Both the position numbers and the translations under genes were made by a program. From Rhodococcoides corynebacterioides (GTDB taxonomy: Bacteria > Actinomycetota > Actinomycetes > Mycobacteriales > Mycobacteriaceae): a DNA stretch of 64,000 bases. Location: positions 310,001 through 374,000 of the forward strand of contig NZ_JABUBU010000001.1 in the NCBI RefSeq assembly GCF_019834675.1, given 5' to 3'. The notes under the pieces were generated by a model. That model was not told the DNA's origin. It worked only from the letters and a program-made list of their open reading frames with translations, and made no database searches. Shown here piece by piece: positions 16,492-25,079 of this stretch; the first letter of the stretch is position 1; every line of letters starts with the position of its first letter.

Positions 16492-18117
16492 ATGGACGGC
16501 TGGCTCCTTCTTCTCGTCGTCGCGGGCGCCGTCGTCGTCGCGGGTTTCGCGCGGCGACTCGAACTGCAGGTACCGCTGGTGCTGGTGGCGGTGGGCTCGG
16601 TCGCGTCGTTCGTCCCGGGCCTGCCCCGGCCGGCGCTCGAGCCGGAACTGCTTCTCGGCGTGATCCTTCCGCCGTTGCTGTACTCGGCGGCCATCGACTT
16701 CTCCTTCGCGTCGTTCCGCCGCAACCTGCGGGCGATCCTGCGGCTCGGCGTCGGCCTGGTGGTGATCACCACCGTCGCGGTGGGCTGGTTCTCCTCCTGG
16801 TTGGTCCCCGAGCTCACCCTCGGCGCCGCCCTGGTCCTCGGCGCGGTGGTCGCGCCGCCCGACGCGGTCTCGGCGGTGGCGGTCGGCCGTCGGCTCGGCC
16901 TCCCGCAGCGCATGATGGCGATCCTCACCGGCGAGTCGTTGGTCAACGACGCCGCCGCTCTCACCCTCTTCACCATCGCGGTGGCGTCGGTGACGGGCAA
17001 CCGCATCGACCTGGAACCGCCGATTCTGTTCTTCGCGTTCGAGGTGGTCGCCGGCATCGCGGTCGGCTGGGTCATCGGCGTCGTCGTCCGGTTCGTCCGG
17101 CGTCACCTCGCCGACAGTGCCCTCGAAACCGTGCTGGGCATCATGGTCCCGTTCGCCGCCTACCTCGCCGCCGAGCAGCTGCACTGCTCGGGTGTGCTCG
17201 CGGTGGTCACGGCCGGGTTCGTGTTGGGCTCGGCGCGCGGGTCCGACGCCATTCCCACCCGGATCCAGGAACGGCACGTGTGGCCCACGCTGGATCTGGT
17301 GCTCGAGACGTTCGTCTTCTCGTACATGGGTCTGCAGCTGAAGTTCGTCGTCGACGACATCCGACGCGACGGACTGCCCGTCCACCACGTCTTCCTCTAC
17401 GGCGTGCTGGTGCTGCTGCTGGTGATGGCCGTGCGCCCGCTCGCCCTGTTCGCCGGGACCGCCCTGCGCCGCGGTGCGAACCGGCTGCGCTCGCGTCCCC
17501 ATTCCGAGCTGACGTGGACCCAGACCCTGGTGCTGTCCTGGGCCGGGATGCGCGGAGTGGTCACCCTGGCCGCGGCGGCCGGTGTGCCGTTCCTGACGGC
17601 GTCGGGCGCGGACTTCCCCGGCCGCGGCGTCATCCAGGCCATCGCGTTCACCGTCGCGGTGGGCACGTTGCTGATCCAGGGCATCACGTTGCCGCTCGTC
17701 ATCCGGCGTCTCGACATCGCCGATCCCGACGAGGCCCGGTACCTCGAGCAGCAACGCGTCCTCGCGCGGCGGATCTCCCGGCAGGCCGTCGTCGAGTGTC
17801 TCGACGACGCCCGGGCGTCGCTGAAGGGCACCGACGCCGAGGGGGTGGTCGAGCGCGTCCGACGCGTCACGCTCGCCCGCCTCGAGGCCGTCGAGACGCA
17901 GGACGAGGAGCAGCCCGCCGACCGGCTCTCGGCGACGGGCGCCGCCTTCGACCGCTGGCGCCGCACCGTGCTGGTGCGGCAGCGCGAGGCGCTGCTCGAC
18001 GCGCGTGATCGCGGTGAACTCGACGAGGAAGTGTTGCGTACCGTGTTGGACGGACTCGACATCGAGCAGGCGGCCACCGAGACACGGTTGCAGCGATTCA
18101 CCACGGAGAGGGGCTGA
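16492..18117 (+). CDS. Na+/H+ antiporter, CPA1 (NhaP) family
   Basis: 541-aa integral membrane protein with about 12 TM helices in the first 410 residues and a cytoplasmic, charged C-terminal tail (about 415-541, with ARRISRQAVVECLDDARASL). Family motifs include VVAPPDAVSA (near 118) and GESLVNDAAALTLF (near 148), which carries the Asn-Asp ion-binding pair, plus WAGMRGVVTLAAA near 355. It exchanges Na+ or K+ for protons for pH and salt homeostasis. Four bp separate it from the downstream lipase GTG, suggesting co-transcription. Confidence 0.92.
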   Translation: MDGWLLLLVVAGAVVVAGFARRLELQVPLVLVAVGSVASFVPGLPRPALEPELLLGVILPPLLYSAAIDFSFASFRRNLRAILRLGVGLVVITTVAVGWFSSWLVPELTLGAALVLGAVVAPPDAVSAVAVGRRLGLPQRMMAILTGESLVNDAAALTLFTIAVASVTGNRIDLEPPILFFAFEVVAGIAVGWVIGVVVRFVRRHLADSALETVLGIMVPFAAYLAAEQLHCSGVLAVVTAGFVLGSARGSDAIPTRIQERHVWPTLDLVLETFVFSYMGLQLKFVVDDIRRDGLPVHHVFLYGVLVLLLVMAVRPLALFAGTALRRGANRLRSRPHSELTWTQTLVLSWAGMRGVVTLAAAAGVPFLTASGADFPGRGVIQAIAFTVAVGTLLIQGITLPLVIRRLDIADPDEARYLEQQRVLARRISRQAVVECLDDARASLKGTDAEGVVERVRRVTLARLEAVETQDEEQPADRLSATGAAFDRWRRTVLVRQREALLDARDRGELDEEVLRTVLDGLDIEQAATETRLQRFTTERG

Positions 18118-18121
18118 CGAC

Positions 18122-19363
18122 GTGCGGGTACGCCGATCCGTCGGAGCGATCGCGACGGCAGCCGTCCTGGCCGTGGCGGGATGCGGCACCACCGACGCAC
18201 CGCCGGCCACCGACGCCCCGTCGGCGACCGAGTCCACGCCCTCCACCGCCGATCCCACGAACCCCGCCGCCTCCGCGCCGCAGGGCGACGAGCGTGGCGC
18301 CGTCCTCTCGGATGTGGTGCTGGGACAGGTGGATCAGAGCGTGACGGCCCTCGGCGCCACCGCGCACCGCATCTCCTACCGCTCGACCTCCGGGCTCGAC
18401 GGCAGCGGGGTGGAGGTCACGGGCACCGTGTTCGTGCCGGGCGGACTGCCGCCCGCGGGCGGCTGGCCGGTGGTGTCCGTGGCCCACGGCACCACCGGAG
18501 TGACCGACGAGTGCGCTCCGTCGCTGTACCCGAACCTGTTGGGCGCCATCGGCATGGTGACGCCGTTCCTCGAACGCGGCGCCGTGGTGGCCGTCACCGA
18601 CTACCAGGGGCTCGGCAGCCCCGGTCCGCACCCGTACCTCGACGCGCCGTCCGCCGGATACGACGTCGTCGACGCCGTGCGCGCCGCGCGGAACGTGGTG
18701 CCCGGCACGGGAACCCGGTGGGCGGCGATCGGAGTCTCGCAGGGCGGCCAGGCGACGTGGGCGGCCAACGAGATGGCCGCGGACTACGGTGACGGCCTCG
18801 AGCTGGTGGGGACCGCGAACCTCTCGCCCGCCGCCGACCTCCGGCCCATCGCCCCGCCCGAGGGGTTGGACGACCTCACGCTGCCGCAGCGCGGCATCCT
18901 GCCGTTCGTGGTGGAGGGCTTCCTGGTCTCGCACCCGCAGTACCGCGACTCCGACTTCCTCTCCGGGGGACTGCTGGCGGGCAAGGACGTCCTGCTCGCG
19001 TGCACGGGTCCGTTGGCGGCGGAGAAACTGACGGCGGTGGCCGCGATCGGCCCGGACGACGTCCGCCCGAGCTCGCCGGAGGCCTACACCGCGATGCGGG
19101 AGTGGTTGGGGCGCAACGCGTTCCCGATGCGCGGCGCCACCGCCCCGATGATGGTCCTGGTCGGCGGCCGGGACAACCTGGTCGAACCGGAGTGGACCGA
19201 GCAGGCCTCGCGCGCGGCGTGCGCCGAGGGCGACCGGCTCGACTACCGGTTCCGTCCCGAGCAGGGGCACGCCGACGCGGCCGCGACCACGGAAGCCGTC
19301 GACTGGGTGACCGAGCGCTTCCTCGGCACGCCGTCGGTGAACACGTGTGACCTGCTGTCGTGA
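18122..19363 (+). CDS. Secreted lipase-family alpha/beta hydrolase lipoprotein
   Basis: 413-aa protein with a signal peptide ending in a lipobox (LAVAGC, Cys near residue 20), then a Thr/Pro/Ala/Ser linker to about residue 60. The hydrolase domain matches the secretory lipase family (PF03583): nucleophile elbow GVSQGGQA, oxyanion region VAHGTTG, acid in GGRDNLVEP and His in EQGHADAA. It likely releases fatty acids from extracellular esters. GTG at 18122 precedes the basic n-region RVRRSVG. Its TGA overlaps the GTG of the sensor kinase gene (GTGA), so lipase and sensor are coupled. Confidence 0.87.
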   Translation: MRVRRSVGAIATAAVLAVAGCGTTDAPPATDAPSATESTPSTADPTNPAASAPQGDERGAVLSDVVLGQVDQSVTALGATAHRISYRSTSGLDGSGVEVTGTVFVPGGLPPAGGWPVVSVAHGTTGVTDECAPSLYPNLLGAIGMVTPFLERGAVVAVTDYQGLGSPGPHPYLDAPSAGYDVVDAVRAARNVVPGTGTRWAAIGVSQGGQATWAANEMAADYGDGLELVGTANLSPAADLRPIAPPEGLDDLTLPQRGILPFVVEGFLVSHPQYRDSDFLSGGLLAGKDVLLACTGPLAAEKLTAVAAIGPDDVRPSSPEAYTAMREWLGRNAFPMRGATAPMMVLVGGRDNLVEPEWTEQASRAACAEGDRLDYRFRPEQGHADAAATTEAVDWVTERFLGTPSVNTCDLLS

Positions 19364-20514
19364 CCGCGGCGACGGCGGTGGTGCTCGTCGCGATCGTCGC
19401 GGCGGTGGTCGCCGCCGTCGTCGTCATCACGCGTCGGGGCACCCGGCCCCTCACCACGCCCACCGAGCGCGCCGTCCATGCGGCGCTGTCGACGGCGTCG
19501 GCGGCCGCGCGTCCGCTGCGGCGCGGGTTGGACGCGGAGTCGGCGGCGGAGGCGGCGCCGCACCTGCGCACCCTCACCGGCGCGCACGCGGTGATCGTCG
19601 CCGGCCCGGACGGTGCGGTGCTGGCGGTGGACGGACCGGCCGACGAGGACACGTCCGAGTTCACGACCACCGCGCGGCGCGCCATCGACACCGAACGTCG
19701 CGTGCTGGTGCGGCGTCCCACCCGATCGCTCGTCGTGCAGCCGGTACTGACGGAGTCGGCCGGGGTCGTGTGCGTGCTGGGCGTCGTGACCGTCGCCGAA
19801 CCGGGCCCGGGCACCGTCGGCGTGTGCACCGAGGTGGCCCGCTACGTCGGTGAGCAGCTGGAGCTGGCCGAACTCGACGCCGGCCGGGCGCGCCTCGACC
19901 GCGCGGAGGTCCGCGCGCTGCGGGCGCAGATCAGCCCGCACTTCATCTACAACGCGCTGACCACCGTGGCGTCCTTCGTGCGCACCGACCCGGACCGGGC
20001 TCGCGAGCTGGTCCTCGAGTTCGCCGACTTCACCCGCTACTCCTTCCGCTCCGCCGGCGAGTACACCGTGCTGGCGGACGAGCTGCGCAACATCGACCGC
20101 TACCTCACCCTCGAGCGGGCGCGCTTCGGCGACTCGCTCGACGTGACCCTGCAGATCGCGCCCGAGGTCCTCGGCGTGGTGGTCCCGTTCCTGGCGCTGC
20201 AGCCGCTGGTCGAGAACGCGGTGCGCCACGGTGTGGCCGGACGCGGCCGAGGACGCATCACCATCGTCGCGGCCGACGCCGGCACCGACGCCGCCATCAG
20301 CGTCGAGGACGACGGGGTGGGCATGGATCCCGAGCTCCTGCGCACGGGGGACCTCGGCGCCGCGGACGGTGTCCACGTGGGCCTGTCCAACGTCGACGAT
20401 CGGTTGCGCGCCGCGTTCGGCAACGACTACGGCCTGGTCGTGGAAACCGCACCCGACGCCGGCACGAAGGTGAGCATGCGCGTCCCGAAGTTCCGTCCGG
20501 GAGTGCGCGCGTGA
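19360..20514 (+). CDS. LytS-type sensor histidine kinase
   Basis: 384-aa kinase with a single N-terminal TM helix (residues about 3-25), a GAF-like sensory segment (about 60-165) and a His_kinase domain (PF06580) with the phospho-acceptor His in QISPHFIYNAL (near 194). The ATPase part has PLVENAVRHG (N box), DDGVGM and GLSNVDDRL. It should phosphorylate the LytTR regulator at 21681. Overlaps the lipase stop and the following membrane gene by GTGA on each side. In related actinobacteria such pairs sit beside acetate/pyruvate symporters, as here. Confidence 0.9.
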   Translation: MTAATAVVLVAIVAAVVAAVVVITRRGTRPLTTPTERAVHAALSTASAAARPLRRGLDAESAAEAAPHLRTLTGAHAVIVAGPDGAVLAVDGPADEDTSEFTTTARRAIDTERRVLVRRPTRSLVVQPVLTESAGVVCVLGVVTVAEPGPGTVGVCTEVARYVGEQLELAELDAGRARLDRAEVRALRAQISPHFIYNALTTVASFVRTDPDRARELVLEFADFTRYSFRSAGEYTVLADELRNIDRYLTLERARFGDSLDVTLQIAPEVLGVVVPFLALQPLVENAVRHGVAGRGRGRITIVAADAGTDAAISVEDDGVGMDPELLRTGDLGAADGVHVGLSNVDDRLRAAFGNDYGLVVETAPDAGTKVSMRVPKFRPGVRA

Positions 20515-21599
20515 GCGCGACGATCGCCCTCGTCCTGTCCGGATTTCTCGCTGCCGTGCTCCTGACCCCGGACGAACCGGTCGTCGCCGTCGTCGGGTCG
20601 ATCGGGGTCGTGGACACCGGTGACGTGGTTCTGACCGGCGCGGTCGTCGTGGCCGGGCTCGTGGCGGCCGTCGCCCGGCGAGCGCCGCTGCTCGGCGCCC
20701 TCGGAATCGGCGCCGCGCTCACGGCGGGAGTCGCGGTGCTGGTCGCGTCCCCGCGCACCGCGGATCCGATCGGCACGATCGCGGGCGGCGTGCTCCTGGG
20801 CGCGGCGGCGGTTCTGGCGGGGTCGTCGACCGGCCGACGCACCCGGCTCGCCGCGGCGACCGTCGGCGGCCTGTTCGTCGGGGGCCTCGTCGAGGTCCTG
20901 GAACCCGGCCGACGCGAGATTCCGCGCCGCTACGCCGAGTACCTCGTCGCCTCCGGGCAGCCGACGCCCGTCGTCGTACCGGTCCTGGCCGGGCTCACCG
21001 CGCTGGCGTGGACGTGGGTGGCCCTGCGGTCGCAGCTCCCGACGCCACCGGACCGACCACCCGCCCGCGCTCTCGGCCGCGCTGTCACCCCGATCCTCGC
21101 GGGCACGGCGGTGCTCGCGACGTCGTCGACGGCGGCCGGTGTCGCGATCGACGTCCGGGGCGACCGGCCATGGACGATCGGCGGCATCGTCGTGGTGCTG
21201 GCGGTGATCGTGCTCGGAGCCGTGCTCGGCCGGCGATGGCCGCGGCCGAGCGTCGGCATCGCGGTACTCGTCCTGGTCTGCCTGTCCTCGCTGATCCATC
21301 GGGCACCCTGGGACAACGTCTGGCTCTTCGCGAGCCTGCTGGTCCTGCCCGCGGTATCGGCGTTTCTGTTCGCGTCGATCGCGCGCAGAGGAGGGCCGAC
21401 GGGATGGGCGCTCGGCCTGGCCGTCCCGGTGGCGATCTCCGTCTCCGCCGTCCGCGACGTCGGCTGGGCGGCCTACACCCCACTCGACGCCCCTACCACC
21501 TCGCTGCTCCGCGACGTCGTGCTGCCACTCGGCATCGTCGTCGGGACCGTCGTGCTCGCCGGCATCGGGATCGCCCTGCTGGGCCGTCGCGCACCCTGA
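20511..21599 (+). CDS. Multi-pass membrane protein between the kinase and regulator genes
   Basis: 362-aa protein with about ten predicted TM helices, no recognised motif, and basic loops (RREIPRRYAEYL near 145). GTG at 20511 overlaps the kinase TGA, so kinase and membrane protein are translated together. It is followed after an 81-bp gap by the LytTR regulator. A membrane protein inserted between LytS and LytTR genes is unusual and suggests an accessory sensor or transporter for the same signal. I do not recognise the family. Confidence 0.8.
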   Translation: MSATIALVLSGFLAAVLLTPDEPVVAVVGSIGVVDTGDVVLTGAVVVAGLVAAVARRAPLLGALGIGAALTAGVAVLVASPRTADPIGTIAGGVLLGAAAVLAGSSTGRRTRLAAATVGGLFVGGLVEVLEPGRREIPRRYAEYLVASGQPTPVVVPVLAGLTALAWTWVALRSQLPTPPDRPPARALGRAVTPILAGTAVLATSSTAAGVAIDVRGDRPWTIGGIVVVLAVIVLGAVLGRRWPRPSVGIAVLVLVCLSSLIHRAPWDNVWLFASLLVLPAVSAFLFASIARRGGPTGWALGLAVPVAISVSAVRDVGWAAYTPLDAPTTSLLRDVVLPLGIVVGTVVLAGIGIALLGRRAP

Positions 21600-21680
21600 T
21601 CCGCCCACCGTCCGGGCCCGAACGACAAACCCGCCGAGTCGCCCTCTCGGTCCGAGTGGACGTGGCACGATCGACTCATT

Positions 21681-22469
21681 GTGACCGACCATCGACTCCG
21701 CCTTCTCGCCGTCGACGACGAACGGCCCGCGCTCGACGAACTGCTCTACCTCCTGCGTCGACACCCGGCGGTCGAGGCCGTGCAGGGTGCGTCGGACGCG
21801 ACCACCGCGCTGCGCCTGCTGCGGGACGAGCCGGTCGACGCGGTGTTCCTCGACATCGACATGCCCGGACTCGACGGACTCGAACTGGCCGGGGTGCTGC
21901 GCAACTTCGCGACGCCCCCGGCCGTCGTCTTCGTCACCGCCCACGACGACCGGGCGGTCGCGGCGTTCGAGATCGGCGCCGTCGACTACCTGCTCAAGCC
22001 GATTCGCGACGCCCGGTTGGCCGAGGCGGTCGGCCGCATCGTCGACCGGGCCGCGTCGGCGCTCGGGCCCTCCTCGACGACTCCCGCCGCGGACGCGGAC
22101 GACGTGATTCCGGTGGAACTGGGCGGGGTGACCACGATGGTGCCGCGGTCGACGGTGCTGTGGGTGGAGGCGGAAGGGGATTACGCCCGGCTGCACACCA
22201 CGACGGGCACGCATCTGGTGCGCATCGCCCTGTCGGCGCTGGAGGCGCGCTGGGCCGATCACGGATTCCTGCGTGTGCACCGGTCCTACCTGGTCTCCGT
22301 GGCCCGGATCGGGGGCACGCGGACGGTCGGCTCGGGTGTGGTGGTGTGTCTGCGCGGGCAGGGCGAGTGCCCGCCCGTCGAGTTGCCGGTGAGCCGGCGG
22401 CACACCCGGGAGCTGCGGGACCGGGTGGTGCGCGGTCCGCGCGCCGCCCTGGTCGGCCGGGGGAGCTGA
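21681..22469 (+). CDS. LytTR-family response regulator
   Basis: 262-aa regulator. The receiver domain (about 6-120) has the acidic pair DDE near the N-terminus, the phospho-acceptor Asp in VFLDIDMPG (near 57), and Thr/Lys in FVTAHD and YLLKP. The LytTR DNA-binding domain (about 145-250) shows WVEAEGDYARLHT and FLRVHRSYLVS. GTG start at 21681. The cognate kinase is two genes upstream, and the next genes encode a small membrane protein and a symporter 1-2 nt apart, so the regulator likely controls solute uptake. Confidence 0.92.
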   Translation: MTDHRLRLLAVDDERPALDELLYLLRRHPAVEAVQGASDATTALRLLRDEPVDAVFLDIDMPGLDGLELAGVLRNFATPPAVVFVTAHDDRAVAAFEIGAVDYLLKPIRDARLAEAVGRIVDRAASALGPSSTTPAADADDVIPVELGGVTTMVPRSTVLWVEAEGDYARLHTTTGTHLVRIALSALEARWADHGFLRVHRSYLVSVARIGGTRTVGSGVVVCLRGQGECPPVELPVSRRHTRELRDRVVRGPRAALVGRGS

Positions 22470-22470
22470 C

Positions 22471-22836
22471 GTGGCACCGCCCCGGGAACGCGTCGTCCTC
22501 GCCACCCGCCGCGGCGCCCGCATCGTGCGCACGCGGGTCGAGGTGGAGGAGCAGACCGCCGTCGGTGAGGCGCTGGTGCGCGGCCTGGTCCGAGCCCAGC
22601 TCGCCCTCGCGCTCCGCATGGCCGCGGTCGTGGTCCTGGTGGTGGGTCTGGTGCCGCTGCTGTGGGTGGTCGCGCCGGCCGCCGGCACTGCGCGACTGTG
22701 GGGTGTCGGGGTGCCGTGGTGGATCCTCGCCGTCGCCGCCTATCCGTTGCTGATCGCCGTCGGGGTGGCGTTCGTGCGGGCGGCGGGACGCACCGAGCAG
22801 GAGTTCGCCGACCTGGTCGACGACCGGTGGCCCTGA
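22471..22836 (+). CDS. Small two-TM membrane protein, partner of symporter
   Basis: 121-aa protein with a basic, soluble N-terminal 50 residues and two TM helices (about 50-72 and 78-100). Only 1 nt separates its GTG from the LytTR stop and 1 nt separates its TGA from the symporter start. The organisation parallels the DUF485 protein plus symporter at 24717-26731, so it is probably the functional counterpart of DUF485, although its sequence shows no clear DUF485 signature. Confidence 0.75.
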   Translation: MAPPRERVVLATRRGARIVRTRVEVEEQTAVGEALVRGLVRAQLALALRMAAVVVLVVGLVPLLWVVAPAAGTARLWGVGVPWWILAVAAYPLLIAVGVAFVRAAGRTEQEFADLVDDRWP

Positions 22837-22837
22837 C

Positions 22838-24571
22838 GTGGTGAGCGCCGCGACCGTCGCGGCGGTGATCGCGTCCGCCGTCGCCACCGTGGCCGTCGGG
22901 GTCTACGGCGTGCGGCTCGCGCGCACGACGTCGGACTTCCTCGTCGCGTCCCGCAGCGTCGGGGCCCGCTGGAACGCGGCGGCGGTGTCGGGGGAGTACC
23001 TGTCGGCGGCGTCGTTCCTCGGCGTGGCCGGGTTGATCGCCAAGTACGGTGCCGACGCCCTGTGGTACCCACTGGGTTTCACGGCGGGCTACCTCGGACT
23101 GCTCCTGTTCGTCTCGGCGCCCCTGCGCCGCTCCGGCGCCTACACGGTGCCGGACTTCGCCGAGTTCCGGTTGGAATCACGGCGAGTGCGCACTCTCGCC
23201 ATGGTGGTGGTCGCGGGAATCTGCGCCCTGTATCTGGTCCCGCAGCTCCAGGGCGCCGGGCTCACGCTGAACATCCTTCTGGGCGTACCCAGTTGGGTGG
23301 GGGCCGCGGCCATCGGGTTGATCGTCATCGCCAACGTCGTGGGCGGCGGGATGCGCTCGGTGACGTTCGTGCAGGCCTTCCAGTACTGGCTCAAACTGAC
23401 CGCGGTCGGGGTGCCGGCACTGGTGCTCGCCGTCCACTTCGTCGGTGACGCACGCGGGATGGGCACGCCCGCACCGCCGTCCGTGGAGGCGGCGACCACC
23501 GTGGAGATCAGTACCGACGTGGTGGTGCAGGTGCAGGCGGACCTTCCCGTCGTGGTGCGGGGAACCGTGGACGACGCGGCGGTCGACGGCCCGCTCACCC
23601 TGACGGCGGGAGACCACACGCTGGCGACGGGCACGTCGCTGGAACTGCCGGCGGGGTCACCCGTTCCGGTGGTGGCGGGCGCACCCGTCGAGGGATCGGA
23701 CTGGATGGCGCCGGGCAACGGTTTCGGTGGCCCGTTCCCGCTCTACCAGGTCTACTCGCTGATCCTCGCGACCTTCCTCGGCACGATGGGGCTGCCCCAC
23801 GTGCTGGTCCGCTTCTACACCAACCCCGACGGGCCCGCCGCGCGCCGCACGGCCCTGACCGTCGTCGGGCTGCTCTCGCTCTTCTACCTCTTCCCGACGC
23901 TGCTCGGCGTGTTCTCGCGCCTCTACGTCCCGCAACTTCTCATCACCGGGGCGTCCGACGCCGCCGTGCTGCTCCTGCCGTCCGCCGCCATCGGCGGCAC
24001 GGTCGGCACCGTGCTGGCCGCGTTGGTCGCGGCGGGGGCGATGGCGGCGTTCCTGTCGACGTCGTCGGGCCTGCTGGTGACCATCGCGGGCGTGCTGAGC
24101 ACGGACGTGCTGCGCGGGCGGGTGCGCGACTTCCGCGTCGCGGCCGTCGTCGCCGGCGTCGGTCCGCTGGCCCTGTCGGTCGGACTGGTCACGCTCGATC
24201 TCTCCCGGACCGTCGGGCTCGTGTTCGCGGTGGCGGCGTCGACGCTGTGTCCGCTGCTCGTGCTGGGTATCTGGTGGCGGGGCCTGACGCCGGCGGGGGC
24301 GGCGGCCGGACTGGTGACGGGCGGGGTGCTCTCGACGGGGGCGGCCACCGTCGCGGTGCTCGGCGGGGTGCCGGAGAGCGTGCTGGGCGGCTGGGCGCGG
24401 GCCGTCGTCGACTATCCGGCGGCCGTCAGCGTGCCGGTGGCGTTCGGGACGATGGTGGCGGTGTCGCTGGCGACGCGGCGGACCGTGCCGGCGGGGATCG
24501 GGCGCATCATGTCGGCGATGCACGCCCCCGAGCGGCTCGGGCTGGGCGAGGAACGACTGCGCGGACGCTGA
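22838..24571 (+). CDS. Sodium:solute symporter, acetate/pyruvate (ActP/MctC)-like, copy 1
   Basis: 577-aa member of the SSS family with about 13 TM helices. Conserved segments include VSGEYLSAASFLGVAGL, VVGGGMRSVTFVQAFQYW and GTMGLPHVLVRFYTNP. Between TM helices near residues 210-290 there is a long polar insert (about 80 residues, Val/Asp/Thr-rich) that is shorter in the second copy. Likely imports a short monocarboxylate with Na+ or H+. GTG at 22838 immediately follows the two-TM protein. It differs enough from the copy at 25076 to be an old duplicate. Confidence 0.87.
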   Translation: MVSAATVAAVIASAVATVAVGVYGVRLARTTSDFLVASRSVGARWNAAAVSGEYLSAASFLGVAGLIAKYGADALWYPLGFTAGYLGLLLFVSAPLRRSGAYTVPDFAEFRLESRRVRTLAMVVVAGICALYLVPQLQGAGLTLNILLGVPSWVGAAAIGLIVIANVVGGGMRSVTFVQAFQYWLKLTAVGVPALVLAVHFVGDARGMGTPAPPSVEAATTVEISTDVVVQVQADLPVVVRGTVDDAAVDGPLTLTAGDHTLATGTSLELPAGSPVPVVAGAPVEGSDWMAPGNGFGGPFPLYQVYSLILATFLGTMGLPHVLVRFYTNPDGPAARRTALTVVGLLSLFYLFPTLLGVFSRLYVPQLLITGASDAAVLLLPSAAIGGTVGTVLAALVAAGAMAAFLSTSSGLLVTIAGVLSTDVLRGRVRDFRVAAVVAGVGPLALSVGLVTLDLSRTVGLVFAVAASTLCPLLVLGIWWRGLTPAGAAAGLVTGGVLSTGAATVAVLGGVPESVLGGWARAVVDYPAAVSVPVAFGTMVAVSLATRRTVPAGIGRIMSAMHAPERLGLGEERLRGR

Positions 24572-24651
24572 GAGGGGCCGACCGTTCGTCGCCGGTCGAC
24601 GACCGCTCGGCGCACCGCCTCGCCCTTCGGCGTGTGACAGCGGCCACGCTC

Positions 24652-24681
24652 TTGTCCGTGTGACGGCGGTCTCACTAGGTT
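24652..24681 (+). promoter_or_regulatory. Promoter of the DUF485-actP operon
   Basis: TTGTCC (24652-24657), 18-nt spacer, TAGGTT (24676-24681), then about 35 nt to the GTG with TAGGAGT as ribosome-binding site. TGTGA and TCAC half-sites overlap the spacer (about 24659-24675) with 8 rather than 6 nt between them, a weak CRP/GlxR-like arrangement. Confidence 0.4.
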
Positions 24682-24716
24682 CTGCGCAGTAGCTTTCCTC
24701 ACCCGTAGGAGTCCCC

Positions 24717-25079
24717 GTGACAACCGCCAATGCTCGACCCGGTGCGACGCCCGAGCGTCGCACCCCCACCCCGCAGGACTTCGTCGAGATGCAGAACTCC
24801 CCGGAGTTCCAGCAGCTGCGGAAGCGTCTGCGCGGCTTCGTCTTCCCGATGGCCGCGTTCTTCCTCGTCTGGTACCTCGCCTACGTTCTCCTCGGCGCCT
24901 ACGCGCACGACTTCATGGCGACCAAGGTGTTCGGCAACGTCAACGTCGGACTGCTGCTCGGTCTGGCCCAGTTCGTCACCACCTTCGTGATCACCGGCAT
25001 CTACGTCCGCTTCGCGAACCGTGAAATCGATCCCAAGGCGGCCGCCATCCGCGCCGAACTCGAAGGAACCCCCCAGTGA
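24717..25079 (+). CDS. DUF485 family membrane protein
   Basis: 120-aa protein matching the DUF485 family: MQNSPEFQQLRKRLRGFVFPM leads into two TM helices (about 42-64 and 78-100), ending in an acidic C-terminal helix. DUF485 proteins are encoded just upstream of ActP/MctC acetate symporters and are thought to assist them. GTG at 24717 has the ribosome-binding site AGGAG 6 nt upstream. The TGA overlaps the symporter GTG (GTGA). Confidence 0.92.
   Translation: MTTANARPGATPERRTPTPQDFVEMQNSPEFQQLRKRLRGFVFPMAAFFLVWYLAYVLLGAYAHDFMATKVFGNVNVGLLLGLAQFVTTFVITGIYVRFANREIDPKAAAIRAELEGTPQ

Noticed and set aside
16465..18258. 597-aa minus-strand open frame
   Set aside because: Antisense shadow of the Na+/H+ antiporter, with highly charged His/Arg/Asp low-complexity translation.
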